From positions 1,736,001-1,800,000 of the forward strand of contig NZ_CP004387.1 of NCBI RefSeq assembly GCF_000299335.2: 64,000 nt of DNA, in the 5' to 3' direction. The stretch is from Isoalcanivorax pacificus W11-5. GTDB taxonomy: Bacteria; Pseudomonadota; Gammaproteobacteria; Pseudomonadales; Alcanivoracaceae. Below are positions 61,920 to 64,000 of the stretch, piece by piece. Positions within the stretch are counted from its first letter, which is position 1. The number at the start of each line of letters is the position of its first letter. Under the pieces are notes generated by a model, which saw only the letters and a list, made by a program, of their open reading frames with translations, had not been told where the DNA came from and ran no database searches. The position numbers were made by a program, and so were the translations under genes.

Positions 61920-63185
61920 ATGGCCGTCAAGACAGAGCGCATCAGCACAGCAGATCTTCAACTCGGGATGTACGTCGCCGAGCTGGATCGCCCGTGGATT
62001 GAAACGCCGTTTCCCCTGCAGGGCTTTCACCTGCGGACCCGGGAGGAACTGCAGCAACTCCAGCACTGGTGCCGCCATGTCTACATTGACCTGCAACTGG
62101 GCAAGGTCAGCCTGGAACCGGTCGCCCGCACCGCTGCGGAGCCTTCGGCAAAACCCGCCGGTGGCGCACAGCAGCCGCGTATCCGTGGCGGGCTTGGCAA
62201 GTTCACCCCGGTCAAATACAGCATCACCCAACCGGTGAAACAGGAGGTGGTTGCGGCCACCCTATACCACCGCGAGATCACCCGTGCGGTCATTCATCTG
62301 CTCAACGACCTGCGCAGTGGCAAGGGCCTGAACCTGCGTGTCGCACGCAAGGCGGCGGCGGTGATGGTGCACAGCATCCTGCGCAATCCGGACGCCATGG
62401 TCTGGCTGGCACGCATCAAGGATGTCGATTCCTACGGTTACGCACACTCCATCCGCGCCTCGATCCTGGCCACCGTATTTGGCCGGCACCTGGGTCTGCC
62501 GAAGGACGTGCTGGAAAATCTCGCCACCGGCGTGCTGCTGATGGACGTCGGCAAGACCCGCCTGCCGCGCAGCATGCTCAACAGCCCGGCACCGCTGGAC
62601 GACGCCGGCTGGGCGGAAATGCATCGCCATGTGAATTACGGCGTGGAGCTGCTGCAGCATTGTGGCGGCGTGAACGACCAGATGCTGGCGGTGGTGCAGT
62701 ATCACCATGAACGGCATGACGGCAGTGGTTACCCGTTCGGGCTGTCCGGCAGCCAGATTCCATTGCTGGCACGCATTGCCGGCATCGTCGACAGCTACGA
62801 TGCGGTGACCAGCGAGCGTCCCTGGGCACCGGCACGCACTGCGACGGAAGCCGTGTCCATGTTGTACGAACAGCGTGATACCGGTTTCCAGGCGGCACTG
62901 GTGGAGCAGTTCATCCAGGCCATCGGAGTGTACCCGACTGGTACGGCGGTGGAGCTGTCGACTGGCCAGCTTGGTGTGGTGGTGGCCCAGAACCCGAGCC
63001 GGCGGTTGCGGCCGCAGGTGATGGTGGTATCAGAGACGGATGGCACCCGGCTGGAACGTCCCCGGATTATCGATCTGCTCACGGTGCAGCAGGATGCCGA
63101 TGGCCAGCCACTGGCGGTCGCCGGTTGCCTGCGTGGCGGCCGTGAGCGCCTGGACCTGGCCAGCGTACAGATCAACGCTGCCTGA
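61920..63185 (+). CDS. DUF3391 HD-GYP domain protein with altered HD dyad
   Basis: A 421-residue protein. An N-terminal DUF3391 (LQLGMYVAELDRPWIETPF, FHLRTREELQQLQ) precedes an HD-GYP domain. Conserved: His176 in YAHSIRA, Asp209 and Lys212, His235 and His237 in MHRHVNYG, HH at 262-263, HDGSGYP (266-272), and Asp291. The HD dyad reads MD (LLMDVGK): His208 of the usual LLHDIGK is Met. HD-GYP enzymes hydrolyse cyclic di-GMP, so activity may be altered. Start ATG 61920 or GTG 61890. Confidence 0.85.
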   Translation: MAVKTERISTADLQLGMYVAELDRPWIETPFPLQGFHLRTREELQQLQHWCRHVYIDLQLGKVSLEPVARTAAEPSAKPAGGAQQPRIRGGLGKFTPVKYSITQPVKQEVVAATLYHREITRAVIHLLNDLRSGKGLNLRVARKAAAVMVHSILRNPDAMVWLARIKDVDSYGYAHSIRASILATVFGRHLGLPKDVLENLATGVLLMDVGKTRLPRSMLNSPAPLDDAGWAEMHRHVNYGVELLQHCGGVNDQMLAVVQYHHERHDGSGYPFGLSGSQIPLLARIAGIVDSYDAVTSERPWAPARTATEAVSMLYEQRDTGFQAALVEQFIQAIGVYPTGTAVELSTGQLGVVVAQNPSRRLRPQVMVVSETDGTRLERPRIIDLLTVQQDADGQPLAVAGCLRGGRERLDLASVQINAA

Positions 63186-63247
63186 GGCGGCAAGGTTTTA
63201 GCGACCCGTGGGGGGTTATAACAATCCGCATTTGCGGAGTCAGACAG

Positions 63248-63274
63248 GCCGGCAGCGATGCCGGCTTTTTTTTT
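63248..63274 (+). terminator. rho-independent terminator of the HD-GYP gene
   Basis: GCCGGC pairs with GCCGGC across a six-base loop, followed by nine T. Confidence 0.88.
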
Positions 63275-63326
63275 AAGAAGCGGCGAGCTGCGAGACAACC
63301 CGGGGACTCTCTGCAAAAGCGGGAAA

Positions 63327-63680
63327 TCAGGCTTCGACTGGTTCGTACAGGCGTTCTTCCAGAACACCGTCATCGGTCTTGAATACGATATGCAGGGGCA
63401 GATGCCGCAGTGGGGAGTGTTCCGGCCGTTTGCGCAGGTCGCGAACGTATTCGCGCACGCGCCCGGCGATCCAGGGGTGGATATGGGCTTCAACGCGCAC
63501 GTCGCCGCAGCGTTTGTCGCGCTTTGCGTACCACTGCACCAGTGCATCGCTCAGGGCATTGTAGCAAGGCAGAAACTGCTCGAAATCCTCACAACCAAAA
63601 CAGACCACCAGGCGATAGCGGCGGCGCAGCAGGGTGCCTGTCTTTTGCTCTTCCAGTGTGATCAGGGCGTCGTCGGCCAT
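63327..63680 (-). CDS. hypothetical protein cotranscribed with a response regulator
   Basis: A 117-residue protein with a beta-rich pattern (RRRYRLVVCFGCEDFEQFLP, then VRVEAHIHPWIAGRV and HLPLHIVFKTDDGVLEE) and two Cys. No family is recognised. It lies six bases downstream of the response regulator gene on the same strand, so it is likely part of that operon. Confidence 0.6.
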   Translation of the reverse strand: MADDALITLEEQKTGTLLRRRYRLVVCFGCEDFEQFLPCYNALSDALVQWYAKRDKRCGDVRVEAHIHPWIAGRVREYVRDLRKRPEHSPLRHLPLHIVFKTDDGVLEERLYEPVEA

Positions 63681-63686
63681 CCGTGT

Positions 63687-64000
63687 TCAATGCTCGGTCG
63701 GGGGCAGGGGATGTTCCAGCATGTCGCCATAGGCCGCGAACAGTGCCTCCCGTGAGGCGCGGCTGCGGGCCAGCTTGCTCTCCAGCCGGCGTTTCTGCTG
63801 GTCCAGTTCCAGGAAAAACCGCACTTTGGCGCGCAGGATGGTCGGGTCCAGTGGCTTGAACAGATAGTCCACCGCGCCGGCCTGATAGCCGCGGCGTACG
63901 TAGCGGTCTTCCTTGGAAATGGCGGTGACGAAAATGATCGGCACGTTTTTCGTGCGCGGGTAGTTGCGCATCAGCTCTGCCACTTCAAAGCCGTCCATGC
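63687..64000 (-). CDS. response regulator receiver domain protein, 5' truncated by window edge
   Basis: The visible C-terminal 103 residues continue a CheY-like receiver: DGFEVAELMRNYPRTKNVPIIFV, ISKEDRYVRRGYQAGA and DYLFKPLDP with the conserved Lys. A helical tail without an output domain follows. The phospho-acceptor Asp lies just outside the window, so the number and type of N-terminal domains are unknown. Confidence 0.8.
   Translation of the reverse strand, partial: MDGFEVAELMRNYPRTKNVPIIFVTAISKEDRYVRRGYQAGAVDYLFKPLDPTILRAKVRFFLELDQQKRRLESKLARSRASREALFAAYGDMLEHPLPPTEH

Overview
The window is a GC-rich chromosomal segment of a gammaproteobacterium. Gene content and order (gltA divergent from sdhCDAB-sucAB-lpd-sucCD, gltX next to tRNA-Ala and tRNA-Glu, a gltX-class synthetase, HrpA, MlaA, a PA3496-like protein) resemble the Pseudomonas/Alcanivorax side of the class; an Alcanivorax-like marine bacterium is my best guess, by inference only. 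There is no prophage, complete insertion sequence or CRISPR array.

Layout. 1-1.4 kb: a YtjA-like fragment and a YqjD/YqjE/YqjK-like membrane stress cluster, closed by a hairpin-rich repeat. 1.5-10.8 kb: a lipoprotein metallophosphoesterase, a coiled-coil protein, a monoacylglycerol-lipase-like hydrolase, an M61 peptidase and HrpA. 11-12 kb: a stand-alone FabH-like synthase. 12.2-21 kb is a metal-handling island: a czcCBA-type RND efflux operon with a His/Cys-rich leader protein, driven by a MerR/CadR-type promoter, next to an Asp-rich secreted peptide and an hvfABC-type RiPP metallophore operon with EGKCG repeats. 21-26.9 kb: MlaA, a beta-propeller-like lipoprotein, a TerB-fold protein, transaldolase and DusA. 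27-33.3 kb: a tightly packed minus-strand operon (thermostable-hemolysin-family protein, acyl-adenylating ligase, heme-oxygenase-fold diiron-like enzyme, SDR, TPR protein, response regulator, histidine kinase) that looks like an uncharacterised small-molecule or lipid pathway with its own two-component system. 33.4-42.1 kb: DUF4399 lipoprotein, gltX, two tRNAs, a GlxA-type regulator, a HAD phosphatase, a 3-hydroxyisobutyrate-dehydrogenase-like enzyme and an ExeM-like secreted nuclease. 42.3-55.5 kb: citrate synthase, succinate dehydrogenase, 2-oxoglutarate dehydrogenase and succinyl-CoA synthetase, i.e. half of the TCA cycle. 55.7-64 kb: small envelope protein, EamA transporter, a duplicated-module membrane protein, a TIGR01777 epimerase, gpsA, sixA, a hotdog thioesterase, an unusual HD-GYP protein behind a near-perfect CRP/Vfr box, and a truncated response regulator.

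The most notable things beyond ordinary annotation are: (1) the hvfABC operon beside czc; (2) the seven-gene hemolysin-family/ligase/diiron-fold operon; (3) a repeat family found twice in the window (1381-1462 and 42148-42228, inverted to each other, about 82% identical by hand alignment), each copy lying between convergent genes and conserving a hairpin by a compensatory base change; and (4) heptamer repeats forming mirrored 3' ends of two convergent genes around 12.1 kb. Coordinates of starts were chosen from ribosome binding sites and family conventions, and alternatives are noted where doubtful.
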